Positions 37,991 to 51,400 of a stretch of 64,000 nt of DNA are shown here, piece after piece. Position 1 is the stretch's first letter; each line of letters begins with the position of its first letter. The stretch covers positions 26,907 to 90,906 of the forward strand of contig JAVXUO010003149.1 of NCBI GenBank assembly GCA_033065855.1, written 5' to 3'. Below the pieces are notes generated by a model that was given only the letters and a program-made list of their open reading frames with translations, searched no databases and had not been told where the DNA came from. The position numbers were made by a program, and so were the translations under genes. The DNA comes from Escallonia rubra (taxonomy: Eukaryota > Streptophyta > Magnoliopsida > Escalloniales > Escalloniaceae).

Positions 37991-38548
37991 ACATGACGCT
38001 TTTAAGATAGAGAGATTAGGTGCAACGTGCTCTAATCGGTTTGCACCAGATGACATTGATAAGGAGGAGAAAGCTCTTCCTAAAACCTTTCTACTATGAC
38101 AATTGCCATGTTTGTTACAAGTTGTCTCTGTGCAAAATCAATACAATTGTCTCGTGACTTCCATCACAAGTAGCACATGATGCTCCACAGACCACTTTTT
38201 CTAAACTTTATAGGTTGTACGCAACGCATATCACAACCATTGTACTCCAGATACCCTATAGTCTCGGTCAGATCGAAAGGAATCCAACAAAGGGTGCTTT
38301 GCAGAAACGTAACATTCAAATTCTGTAGAACAACTCAGAAGTCAAAGCTTGCATGCCAGATTGCATTTGTTTCTAACTAATGGTACATATTGAAGAAAAT
38401 GTTCAATACAAAAAATAATGGTACAACATCAAACATACAACATGAAAGATGTAATGGTATTCATGGTACATACACGATGGACAGACTCAGCATAGACAAG
38501 CGCCCGTAGGGGACTTCTAAGAGATGAGAACGAATAAATGCTTAGTTT
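37991..38548. other. Between LINE 5' side and DRIP stop codon
   Basis: About 560 bp, AT-rich. It probably holds the DRIP 3' UTR (right part) and perhaps the 5' leader of the LINE (left part). No separate feature recognised. Confidence 0.45.
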
Positions 38549-38722
38549 TTAAGGGGCTTGGGTCCTCCTCGAATATGAGAGGACCATCACAAAGTCCTTA
38601 GCTGAGGATCCAACAGATGTAGTTACTCTTTTTGGTTTTGAAGCCTTTCTTGACCACAAGTCTACCAAGTTCTGTACCTGCGATGTTGGAAGCAGTGGCT
38701 GACCTTGACATGTTATTTCTAC
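38549..38722 (-). CDS. DRIP: DRIP exon 7, C-terminus
   Basis: 174 bp after the acceptor TTGCAG, from VEITCQGQPLLPTSQVQNL to SYSRRTQAP and stop. It holds the end of the RAWUL domain. Confidence 0.93.
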   Translation of the reverse strand, partial: VEITCQGQPLLPTSQVQNLVDLWSRKASKPKRVTTSVGSSAKDFVMVLSYSRRTQAP

Positions 38723-41700
38723 CTGCAAGTGAAAAGTTACAAGTGAATGAAGCATCTGGACATAGCGGTTTTTGACGTAGTAAAACCTACCTTTAAAAAA
38801 CACACATACAGACGAGAAAACAATCAATTTTCTTTCTTTTATGGGATTTAGTATGCAGATCTTGGATGGTGATGCACAGGTGTCAGATTCAGCAAGAAAG
38901 TATTATGTATCCTTCCCACCTGAAAAAGGGTTCTAGGCTGTGGGCACTGCCAATGCTTGGGGTGGAGGCAAGAACCATATCCATGATGCTTCAAACATAA
39001 TAATATAAAAGTTGACCCTGTAGAACCTTACATGGGGCAAAAATTTGTGCATGGATTGCTTACTCCACCTGACTATCGTATTGCATTGAAATCTGGGTTT
39101 GTTTTGGTTTAATAAAAGTTTAGAATAATTAGGGTTCCTTGTTTTTCAAATACAATTAATAGTCTAGGCTCCTACGTTTTGTATGTCATATATAACCCTT
39201 ATTATCGAATATTATGTAGTTGATGTGATTAATAAGTATTATTTTGTTCATTTTGAGTGAGTGATTCACCTTCAAATCGAATGTTTGGCTTGGACGAGTT
39301 TGCTTGGTCCTCGATCAGCGGTGTACATTTAATCCAGCCCTCTGATTGAATATTTTCGGGGTCTTGCCTGCATCAATTATTGTCTCACAGTATAACCCAG
39401 GATTCACATTTTTTCTTTGAGCCAGATGTTATCCACCATCAGCAATAGGGTTCATTGCTCACGTTGTGGGCCAACCTCCAACATCAGATTGTTTCATACG
39501 TACCAACCCACAATTGATCAACCCGTCAAAACATCAAACAGGCTAGCCATCCTTCATTTCACCAACACTATCAGCCATCAACATCCCAGCAAGGAATCCT
39601 CATTATCAATGCCAAACGGCTGACTCTAAGATCACTGTGCATCAGCGATCCACCATATATGTGGTACAATCATCACGTAACTCAACACCAGAACCACTAT
39701 GATATTGTTTAACACGACGAATATAGTTAGCCACCAGAGTGGGCATCACACCTTGATGCGAACAAGGGCTATGGGAGAGGTCAACCTGGAACTAGCTATC
39801 CAATTAGAGAATTTTATGCCCTAGAATATGCTCATGCCTAGCCGATGGGGGACGGCATTATTAGCCTCTGTTTCAAAGCCCTGCGTCTCTGCAAGGGGCT
39901 ACCGACCCGTCAGGCACGTAGACGCTAGTTGCGGGATTCTCAATTCTAGTCACGCTCCAACCCCGGAACTTCACTCCCTAGTCCTGCACCCACTCCCACC
40001 CCAAATCCCAGTACAGTAGTGACGCTCCTGCTCCGGAACCTCACACCCGCTCCTGCTCTCATACGCAACTAAGACATTGATTGGCCACTGTTGGGACACA
40101 ACACCGGAACCTAACCCCCACTCCTGCTCTCACCCATGCTCCATGCAGCAGACGTTGATTGGCCACTGTTGGGACACAACATTCTGGACGATGTAGAACC
40201 TACATGGCTGAATTCAACTTAAATAGCTCGCTATCCATGTGATGTAACCAATGCCCTTATAAGCCCCAGGATGTCCCCATGCCTAACAAACGTGGGATGC
40301 CTCACTTCCACAACTAAAGAACTTTCATGCTGGAAACCTTGCATCAAGCCACCAACGTGTAATGAAGAGGCACTCATAGCTGATGAAGGTGTTGAACATA
40401 TCAGGTCCAGAATGTTGAGCTCATTGACTTTTATGGCACTTCAAGTTGGGAAAATCAAAGTCATGTTCACGGTTCCACATTCTTGCTTATCTCAAAACCA
40501 AGGACAAAATTTTGGTTGGATGGCAAAGAGAATGATGCCAGACCATACTAGCAGAAAATCTAGAAGTACAATAAACATACATCGATTAAATACCAATTTT
40601 TTCCATTGACTTTCTTAATAAATTCCATGTCAATCACTGCATTTGTAGCATTAATGCTATTTTCGTTAGGACTCGAGAATAATTTTCCATCATATAGATG
40701 TTTGGCTTGGAATAGTCTAATCAGAACTGCAATGAGTTTAGCTTCTGTAAATTAAGGTGCTGCACAAAGGTTAGCCACATGGCAATAACTGCTGAGTAAA
40801 TGGAGGCCGTAAAAGGCAGTGTGAGGTGGCTTCAACGCTATCAACAATTTATAAATTTATTGTGAAATCTTAAAACCTCAAATTCAAGCTGACGTTCTTG
40901 TTTGCCTTTGTGGTTTATGTATTGCATATTCGATCGAATACATTTAACCTTAATCTCAAACCTTAACAATATAAATCTGACACGATAATGATACAAAAAG
41001 AAAAAAAAGGAGGACAACATGCTTGATCAGGGTCTTATCAATGTTCTTTTCAACCTTTACAAATGAAAATAAAGGGTGACATGGGCTAAATACATATTAA
41101 ACCAAGATGGCATATTGAAAGGGAACTCCATTGACGATCTCCTCAGTGTTGAACATTTTATTCATGAGAAGGAAAAAGGTGAATTCACTGACCTCAGTTT
41201 CACTTGTAAGATCCAGTTTCCTTACGAGGTACTTCTGGATAAACGACACAGGCAAATTACCATCTCTGTGAGAATGGGGAAACACACAAGTCAACACAAA
41301 CTAAAATAGTAGACATGCCAAGAAAAATCCAATTACCAACTTTACAAACAGGTCTCATCAGATACCAGACTGAACCAAATCAAATATATGATGAAACAAC
41401 AGTTATTTGCATTATGAAGAAACTATGGCAAAATAGCCAAAACTTTGGCATACCAGCACCACATACTAATGTTATGCATTTACTCTTGGCAAATGAACCG
41501 CCAGGGCACCTAACAGTATTTTTCTATAAGTTGCTTTGCTCAAAAGAGGTCCTACCACCCCAACCAATGATAAAAAACAATATAGTTCTTTCATGGAGCG
41601 TGTAGTCGAGTTTTCTATCTGGCAATGTGAAATACAGGGATCTGTGGCCCGTAACATGTTGTTCCCAAACTATTCTGGTCGTACTCAACGGCCCAATAGG

Positions 41701-44700
41701 GGTCCCATTTCACGCGAACACGTCGACATTGTCAACGGTCAATTTTCCAACGCATCAAACCGGTCAGCACCCGCGCGCCCAAGACACGTGTTTTTCTCGT
41801 TCCGCGCGCTTCGTGCGTGACTTAGACATTTTATTTCATGTAGACGTCACTAACGCTAGCGCGATCGTCACGCCGAGACCATCCGAACACCTTTTCATCA
41901 AAAATATCGGCCGACGGCGCATTTGGAGAAACGGGGTCAAGGGGGAAAATGGCCTTGGCCAACCCCAGGGGGTCGGCCTCGGCCTTCCCCAGGCCATAGG
42001 GGTCGGCCTCGGCCTCCTGGGGGGCTTGGCCTTGGCCACTTTCCCCCGGTGGTTCACCCCTTTCCCGCATACCCCTTTTTCGTACTTCTTTCCCCTCGTA
42101 CGCTTCGTACGTAACCTTGACACCTTGATCGCTACGTGGGTATGATTCTTAGCAACGCGCTCGTCATAACACAACTTCCGGATTTGCCATTGCTCATCGA
42201 AACACCTACCGTCGGCGCGACCGAAGTTCATCGAAGGGGGGAGTGGCCTTGGCCTCCCTTCATGGGAGTTGGCCTTTTACCTTGGCCACCCCCTAGGGTC
42301 GGCCTCGGCCTCACCAAGGGGTCGGCCTCGGCCTCCCCAGGGGTGGTGGCCTTAGCCTTCCCCCCAATGTTTGGCCTATGGCCTTCCCTCCTGCGCGCAC
42401 TTGTTTTCCCGAGTCTTTGCACCTCCGCGATGTTTACGGACGTTCGTACATCAACCTCGCGACGTCCGTCGTGCATCACCTTACGGACGTTCGTACATCA
42501 ACCTCGCGACGTCCGTCGTGCAACAACCTCGCGACGTCCGTTCGTACATCAACCTCGCGACGTCCGTCGTGCATCACCTTACGGACGTTCGTACATCAAC
42601 CTCGCGACGTCCGTCGTGCATCAACCTCCCGACGTCCGTTCGTACATCAACTTCACGACGTCCGTCGTCCATCAACTTCACGACGTCCGTCGTCTATCAA
42701 CCTCACGACGTCCGTCGTGCATCACCTTACGGACGTTCGTACATCAACCTCGCGACGTCCGTCGTGCAACAACATCGTGACGTCTGTTCGTACATCAACC
42801 TCCCGACGTCCGTTCGTACATCAACTTCACGACGTCCGTCGTCCATCAACTTCGCAACGTCCGTCGTCTATCAACCTCGCGACGTCCGTCGTCCGTGACT
42901 GCACACCGCTCCCGCGATTCCCATCGTCCGAAGTCGCGCGCTACCGCCGAATGACCCGTCGCCGACGACCGCATACCATCACTCCCAACTTTGTCATTAC
43001 TATATGTTGCATTCATTATCTTGTTATGACAGGTACACTCAGCTCACATCCCGTCTTTGGGACACCCGACGCGCGCCCGTGCGCCGTCTCCGCGACGTTC
43101 GTTGCCGCGCCCAGGCGCCATCCTCATGATACGTGCCCCGGCACCAAGTATTGCTTCCCGACGTTCGTCACCGCGCCGGCGCGCTATCCTCATGACACGT
43201 GCCCCGGCACCAAGTATTGCTCCACGACGTTCGTCGCCGCACCCTTGCGCCATTCTCATGATACGTGCCCCGGCACCAAATATTGCTCCGCGACGTTCGT
43301 CGTCGCGCCCTTGCGGCATTCTCATGATGCGTGCCCCGACACCAAATATTGCTCCGCGACGTTCGTCGTCGCGCCCTTGCGGCATCTCATGATGCGTGCC
43401 CCGGCACCAAATATTGATGCACAACGTTCGTCGCCGCGCCCTTGCGCCATTCTCATGATAGGTGCCCCCGCACCAAATATTGCTTCGCGACGTTCGTCGC
43501 CGCTCTTGTGCGCCATTTCCATGATACGTGCCCTCGGTACCAAGTATTGCTTCGCGACGTTCGTCGTCGCACCACTTTCAGAACACGTGCTCCAGCACCA
43601 AGTGTTGTCTCCGCAACGCTGGTCGCCGCGCTCGTGCGCCACTTCCATGATATGTGCCCATGGCACCAGGTATTGTCTCTGCGACGTTCGTCGCCGCGCC
43701 CATGCGCCACTTTCATAACATGTGCCCCGGCACCAGGTATTGTCTCGTGCTGTAGGCACCGCGCCCATGCGCCACAATCATATTACATGCTTCCGGGATG
43801 GGCTCACAACCTTATAGCCATCGCCGTCTCAATCACAGGGGGGGCTTCGGCCCTCGTACCGGGATGGGCTCACAACCTTATAGCCATCGCCGTCTCAATC
43901 AAAGGGGGGCTTCGGCCCTCGTACCGGGATGGGCTCACAACCTTATAGCCATCGCCGTCTCAATCAAAGGGGGGGCTTCGGCCCTCGTACCGGGATGGGC
44001 TCACAACCTTATAGCCATCGCCGTCTCAATCAAAGGGGGGGCTTCGGCCCTCGTACCGGGATGGGCTCACAACCTTATAGCCATCGCCGTCTCAATCAAA
44101 GGGGGGGGCTTCGGCCCTCGTACCGGGATGGGCTCACAACCTTATAGCCATCGCCGTCTCAATCAAAGGGGGGGCTTCGGCCTCATACCGGGATGGGCTC
44201 ACAACCTTATAGCCATCGCCGTCTCAATCACAAGGGGGTCTTCGGCCCCCGTACCGGGATGGGCTCACAACCTCATAGCCATCGCCGTCACAGTCACAGG
44301 GGGCTCCGGCACAAGGACCCCTTGCCACGGACTCGGAGCACTGAGCTGCGACCATGTCCGCTCATGTTACCATTGATCGTCGACACCACCAGGGCAATGA
44401 CCCCCGGGTCACTCCGGGACGGGAGCAGGTCCTTGGAGGGCATCGCGCCTAGCCCGCCTGGCAGTTGGCTACAGGGGTAACCCTCACCACTATCAGGTTC
44501 TCTGCGCGTCTCTTGACGCACCTCGTGGGATTCAGTAAGGGCTTGGATTGGTGGCTGGGGCAACGGGTTTACTCTGATCATGCCGTCATGGTATGGTCAG
44601 TCTTCTCAGACAAGTAGAGGGACGCTGTGCGAGGCAGGCAACGCGAATTTGGGAACCGGCAGTCCAACGGAGAACCAGTATTTTGGGACCCCCTGGTGAC

Positions 44701-47700
44701 GTGTCACTCCCAGGGGACGACATGTGGCACTTTATGACATAAGGACACTGTTTCCTATAAATAGTGAACTTTACAACTCAAAAAGGGACTTCTTCTTCAT
44801 TCTCACAAAAATCGCTTTCTCACTCTAGAATTTGGGAGCTCTTGGATTCTAGTGAGAGAAAGACAAATTAGACATAACTTTGGACCGTAACATTGGACTA
44901 CAACTCGGACCCTGACTTGGATTGTCGACTGCCGGCCCTGTTCGCCTCAGCCTTCCCTTCGCAGCACTGCCACTCCTCACGGCCTGTCTGGGAAGCCTTA
45001 CTCTCTGCCCTTACTCCGCCCTCACTGTCTCTCACTTTGCATACTTGGAAGCTGACTCGGACTGCAGCCTTTGTGGCACCTCCACGTAAGTACGAACCTA
45101 CTTTCCATGGCATCACATGTAAAGAACTCCAACCTCCTCCTCCCTCCCTCTCTCTCTATCCTGATTTTTCTTTTGGGTTATCGGGCTGAGTTGTATGGAT
45201 TTGGTCAACTTGTCTTGTTCTCTTCGTTTCGTGTCTTGCTTGTATCCTGAGTTGGTATGTAGTGCATGCATTCATATCAACTAAAAATAATCCGTCTCTA
45301 AAGGTAGAAAAACTAAACTAGCAAACAAATGAGTATTGCTGAAGATTCTTATACTTTTAATCCACAACTAAATCACAGCATGTACAAAAGTGTTCTCAAT
45401 CTCGGATCAGTATTGGATTAAAACCAACTATGCTACTTCCGGAAAATGTGCCAAGCCTGTAACAAGATATAAATGCACAAGACTAAAGATGGCTGTCTTT
45501 TAGCAAACAGAAACAGTTTTCCATTTGTGTTTTTTGACACATTCATTAATCAGCCACTTCAAACTGCTTTTACCACATTACACCTGTGCCTGTTTGATGC
45601 TTACAATTTCCTATGTCACATGGACTCTTCAATATGCGTGAAGTACCCGTGTCGGACACTCGACACTTGGACATGGGTATAGGATATGCCAATATGAACA
45701 CTATCTTATAGTGTTTTGTTTAGTTCGTTACTGCTTTGAGACAAGACAAGTAGTCAATTAAAACCAAATGTATGACAGAAAACATCATTTTACCTTGGAA
45801 TTAACTAAAAAGCAACATTTTGCCGTGTCCACGTGTCTTGAGTTTTCAAAATTAGACGAATTCGACACTTGGACATGTATCCAATTTGGACACTCGTACA
45901 GAGTCCATGTAACATAGACAACTTCTACTGTATTGCACAAGTCAAAAACAGTTTACACGAGCTTAGATAGTTCAACATAACATCCCAAATAGCTATGTAT
46001 CAGGTACCCAAAATACTTCTTTCGGAAGATATATGAGTCGATAAATACTTGCCGGTAGATAAATGCAGCAACATAAAAATCACAAACAAAATGTTACAAG
46101 TAGAACCAGAGAAACTAACTTTATCCTCAAGTAGCAAGCAGATATCTGTGGCAAAGGAACATCTCCACCCCTGAAACCATTAACCAGAAGGTAAAGTGGT
46201 AAGCAATGGAAATTTCAAATTCCCTCCAAGATCACTTAAGAAGTATTATCTTACTGATCTGCCGAGGCAACCAAAGAGAACCAAACTGGACAGCATCTTC
46301 TCCTTCGTTTAGCCGTTATTGCATCAAGCAATGCTTGCGGTGAAGCTGTCAACTCCTCACTTGGCCTTTTTCTTTCATTTACACGCAAACCTTTATGTTT
46401 AAATGACACTGGGAGCATGGTTGATGAATTCTCATCATCCTCATCTTTTGGTACGTGTTCATGCTCCTTAACATTGGGTTTGAGCAATAGTATATCGCAG
46501 TCAGCAGCACTAGCTGGCTCCGATTTGCCTGAATAAGAGCTTTGTGAATTCAGTTTAGATGTCTTGCTCCTGTTTGCAGCTTCAACTAGAAAATTCAAGG
46601 GCTTCCAAAGATCAACATTGCCTTCCCGAGGTTCAATGTCTTTACCCGAGTCACTTCTAGATATCTGATGGTGAAAAGGTTCAGTTGACGACAAACTCTA
46701 CAAGCTCAGAGAAGGAAAGAAGTTACTAGAGTAAAATAAACCTCTTAGCATCCATTGCGACAACCATGCTTAAATTAGCCATAAAAAGGAAAAAAATTCC
46801 CTCCTTTACCTGCCTTTTACTTTGGAGGAATCTATTTAGTTTTTCGGAGGAGCGCGAGCTCTCTGGGCAATCCTCGGTAGAATCTCCCTCTTTCTTGTCC
46901 GGTTCCTCAACCCCACAACTTGATCCTCTTAAAGTGGTAGGCTTTCTTACAGCACTTTTTGTTCTCCTTCCAGTCATTCCAGCCTGCGTCGATACTTTGG
47001 GAGTACTGACCACCAATGATGATAGCGACCTTTCCTTCCTCTTAAATGGCAGTGCATTTGAAGGTGTAACTTCGGCGGTCTTGAAAATTTTTCTTTTAGA
47101 AGGGAAAACTTTAGAAATGATATCTTGCAAATTGTGGTCAGGCCTGCATATTTGAATGGGCACATATTCAAGTGAGTCCACCAGATAACAGATCCAACTA
47201 CGTTGAGCTGTAACAAGGTGTCAATAACTCAGAGCCAACTTTTAATAAGATGGGCATATAGCAAAGCAAAAGTTCTCCCCTTTTGTTAAAAACTAAGGTA
47301 AATTATTGAACAACTATAATTGGTTTATATAAAACCCTAGACAGAAGTATTTTACCATAATCCTCTCACACTTAATCTATCAAGAATATTCTAACACCGC
47401 CCCTCAAACTCATGGTAATTTTCCTAACATTTCCAATGAGTTTTATTACCAAATCATTCCCAAACAAAACATAACCAGGAGCCCTCGAAAAGAACGCCTC
47501 TGCAGGAAGGTCACCATCGTGCCACTACAAAACCAACCCAAATGCTTTTGCAAGAACTCAATGCCGTAAAAAGGCCACAAACATAAAGGGGACTCCACAT
47601 GCAAGTGCCGTAGAAATGTCAAACTCAAAGGACCCCACCCCAATGCAAGCACCATCGAAGAGCCACCAACATAAATGACCACATGTGCAAGTGCCATCAA

Positions 47701-48453
47701 ACAATCACAACACCACGGACCCCAGTGTGCAAGCGCCGTAAAAAAGTCATCAAAACAAAGGACCCCACCTACAACAGTTCTTAAATAAGCAAACGCCGTG
47801 AAAGGTCAACAACACAAATGACCCATGCACAAAGTTTTGCAAAACTCAAACAATCATCCTCTATTGACCCGCGGTACCAAAGGATCCCACATGTTCCCTT
47901 CTCAAGAACCAAACAATAAGCACTACCTCAACCAGGAACAAATCCACCAACCAATGGAGGTTAAGGGTGCACATCCCGATAATTCCTCAAGTTGAAAACA
48001 TGTACAACTTGAACCAAATTGGAAGTACTGAACCAGCAAGCAGAGCAGCCCATGGTGCATCCCCTCAAGTTGAAAGTATTCAACTTCAAATGCAAATCAA
48101 AATTCATCCGAACACAGACATCAACCTTCTCTTTTGCAACCGAGCAAAAAATTCAACCAAACCAACAAACCAGAAGGAAACAAAAAAAATAAAAGCTGAG
48201 CTCATATTTGATAAGCCCACAGAATGGCTCTGATCTCGATATTTTATATACTTCGATAAATATGATTATATTAGACCCTAAGAATTGAACAGCACTAAGT
48301 TAAGTTTAATTTGGTACCAAATTTTGTCCCTCATGGGGTCCAACAGTTATAGCACAAGTAAAGGAACTTCAAGTTTCAAGTGAGTGGATAATTTATTCAA
48401 AAGAAAAAAAGAAGCTAATAAACTCGAAATGTTATTCTTCTAGAGAGGATGGT

Positions 48454-48499
<46 letters not shown>

Positions 48500-51400
48500 C
48501 GTGATCCATTGCTAGCGCTGTTTTGCCGTCCACTATATAATGTAGCGGACGATAATTCACCGTCTGCTACATTATATAGCGGACGGTGCTAGCGCTGCTA
48601 ACGCTAGCAACGGATCAGCTCCCATATATATATATATATATATAAATCTGAACGACTAGAAGGAACTCATGCAAGACAAGTTGCCAGTGTTGATTACAGA
48701 TTCATATATATTGAAATACGGAGCTACCAACAGCATAGCAACAGTAGTAGGAGCTCCATCCCTATGCTTCTATGGGTCAACGCCCTAGTCTTGCCTAACA
48801 CACTTTTAGAACTTCACTAGTTCTCTACGAAAGTTATTATTGTGAGATTATCACATTCCATTATAGATATACATCCCAAACCCTAAAAGCACAAGGACTA
48901 AACTAGCCACTCCACTAATTACACCACTATACTCTCCAAAAGCACCCCGCCACTAACAAAATATAAGAAGGAAATTTGGTGGTGCCTTATATCAACATTT
49001 GCCACGTCAAAAAGTAAAGTGCCAAATGAAATGGAAAATACATATATTTTCTTTTGCGGCTTGACAAGTTTCCTGAAAAGAAGGTATGCTCTATACTACT
49101 ATCTAACACATCAAGCCAAGGCATACAACAGATATAGTATGCAATCGAATTTACCCAAGCCCAGAGGCTAGCACGAACCTCTTTCCTGTCCAATAGTAAT
49201 CACCTATCTTTTGGTACTAGGCACAAAGGTAGCTGATTTCAGCAGACAACAAGAAATTCAAGTAAAGATCTGGATCACAACAGCTACGAGCAATTAACCT
49301 AACAAGAAAAAAACACTCTTACCACCCAAGAAGCTAGCCAAGGAGGAAAGGGAAAGTGGTACGAGTTTTCAACCCTTTTTTACACTTAAAAACCGTAAAA
49401 AGGCCGACAGCAGGAGTGGCAAAATCCAAATACAACGGATGCACAATTGGATATGAAAGAGCAGCTAGTAGCAGTCCAGAAGACCTAAGAAGCCACCATT
49501 GCAAACAGAAAACTCATCCTCAGCCCAGCAAAAAAGAAAGTCAAAAAGGACTTCAGCTTGAAGAAAGGCATCTCCACCCCCTCACACTAAGACACACAAA
49601 CGCGGGGGTGGACACAGATAGGACACGAGTGGGGGTACGTAGTTTCACCATTTTTCAGAACAATAGGATGCGAGTACGGTGGGCATGCGGCAAATAGTTT
49701 TGAATAAACTCACATACATCTTCATAGAATTATAAGTGTTCTGATTTATGGGGTTATTTCAGAAATACTATATTTGAATCTCTTCAGATATTAAGCTTGT
49801 AAGGTTTACTTGAAAATATTGTAACTGTTAGGGCTATGCTTAATGTATTATTGGATACACAAAAGAAAAGGCCAGCTGTAGATAATCCACGTGAAGGAGG
49901 TCAAATAACAAAAAACCGATGACAGTGTTGCTTTATGAGACCACCAGAAGCAGCGTCGTGAAGCCCGCGAGGTATCTCCAATTATTCCTTTTTTCATTCT
50001 TCTGCTTCTTCTTTGTTTCATAGATTCTTCTTTTTTTAGATACCAGTAGTTCCCAATCTGTTGATTTTACCGCTGACACATCTTTTGGTTGCCAATCACT
50101 GCTACTGCCTCCAGCCGCCAGTGGCTGCTTCTTTCTCTCCAGAAACCCCTAGGTTCTTCTGTCTGTCGTTTTCAGTAATAACCAAAAGTGTTAACAGTAA
50201 CAATCAGATTTGGACCCCCGAGATACTCTTTCATTACTATACTTCAACCCCTCAATACGTGTCCACGTTGTGTCCAAGCCGCACCCGAATTTCAGAAAAT
50301 TAATTAGAAATATGCACCGGACACACACCCAACCGTACCCAAACAGCACCGACACCTGATCCGCTCACAGTGCCAGTACTGTGGACCAAATGAAGCACAC
50401 GTGTTTTATGCCTCTTATGTTCTGTTCCCTCCAAGTGCACCAGAATAAACACAGAGGACCTATGATGCAGGAGCATAGGTCCTGTTGGGCAAGGATCTGC
50501 CCTTCGAGGTGGTAGAACCACGAAGTATGCCCCACGAGGTAGAACCCGGGTGACCTGCAATGTGGGAAGTCGACACATGAGGTAGGTCCAGGGAGCTCGA
50601 ACGAGATACAAATCCTGGCCTTGAAAAGGATTAGTTGCAACCTTCCTAATAGCTTAAGCTTTTGGCGGAGTTGGTTGCGCTGTCCTTTATCAAACCAAGC
50701 CCTAGAGCTTCCCGCCGTTGTTTCTCCTCTTCAACCGTGACCAACTCTGACAACGCTCCACAACGTTGGGAGGCACCACCAAAAGTAAGCCCCAAAAGGC
50801 CTGGCACCATATCCCATTCTCCTTAGCAATACGACAGTGGCTGAGGAGGTGATTCACCCTCGGCATCTTTTTTGCGTATGAAACATCAACTGACATACAC
50901 TCTGCACGGCTTACGAGGACCCAAATTTTCTTTGAAGGAAAGGCAGCTATTACCTGTGGCTTCAAATGGATTGTTGTAGGGTCTAATTGTGAATACGCCC
51001 TCTGAATCGCCTATCTTCTGCTCCCATGAAAGATGCGACAAGTATAAACAGCCAATGGAGTTGGTGACCAAGTCTAGATCCAGTCTTGGAGTTTCTACTG
51101 AATGTAGGATTCCAAGTAATACCAGTTGCTTCAAAGGATAATACCCCAGTAATAGTAAGATCTGGTTCACAAGCAATGCGGAAACAGAGTGCACAGAGCT
51201 TCCTGTCCATACCACAAGTCGAACCAAATCTTACCTTTGCACCATTACCTACCTCAAGACGAATAAACCTCTCAAAGTTTCCCCACTCCTCCAACAACTT
51301 CGCACCAATAAGCTAGAGCCATAAGGCCTGCAAAGCGGATCACGCAAGACCCAAAACCCCCGACTCTCTACCAATTTTCCCACCACGAGTCTCCTTCACT

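Larger units (their letters stand above)
41660..45115 (+). mobile_element. Probable solo LTR with internal tandem arrays, in DRIP intron 5
   Basis: A 3,456-bp block starting TGTTCCCAAACT and ending GGCATCA is bounded by the same 5 bp, CATGT (41655-41659 and 45116-45120). A TATA box 360 bp before the right end gives plus orientation. No gag or pol, PBS or PPT is present, and no second copy occurs in the window, which fits an LTR left after recombination between two LTRs. The left half has GGCCTCGGCC-rich repeats (41935-42375), then three tandem arrays. The LTR identity is inferred from ends, target duplication and TATA; the family is unknown to me. Confidence 0.62.

Noticed and set aside
42378..43718. 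446-codon plus-strand open frame, rich in repeated Arg-Arg-Pro-Ser
   Set aside because: It is a translation of tandem arrays A and B; other frames are open too, and no domain or flanking gene structure supports it.
42438..44320. CRISPR-like array
   Set aside because: Units are contiguous tandem repeats without unique spacers, in a plant genome; no cas genes.
43798..44376. 192-codon frame with a 22-residue repeat (AHNLIAIAVSI)
   Set aside because: The 66-bp period of array C is a multiple of three, so repeats stay open by chance. The G-run length changes between units shift the frame.
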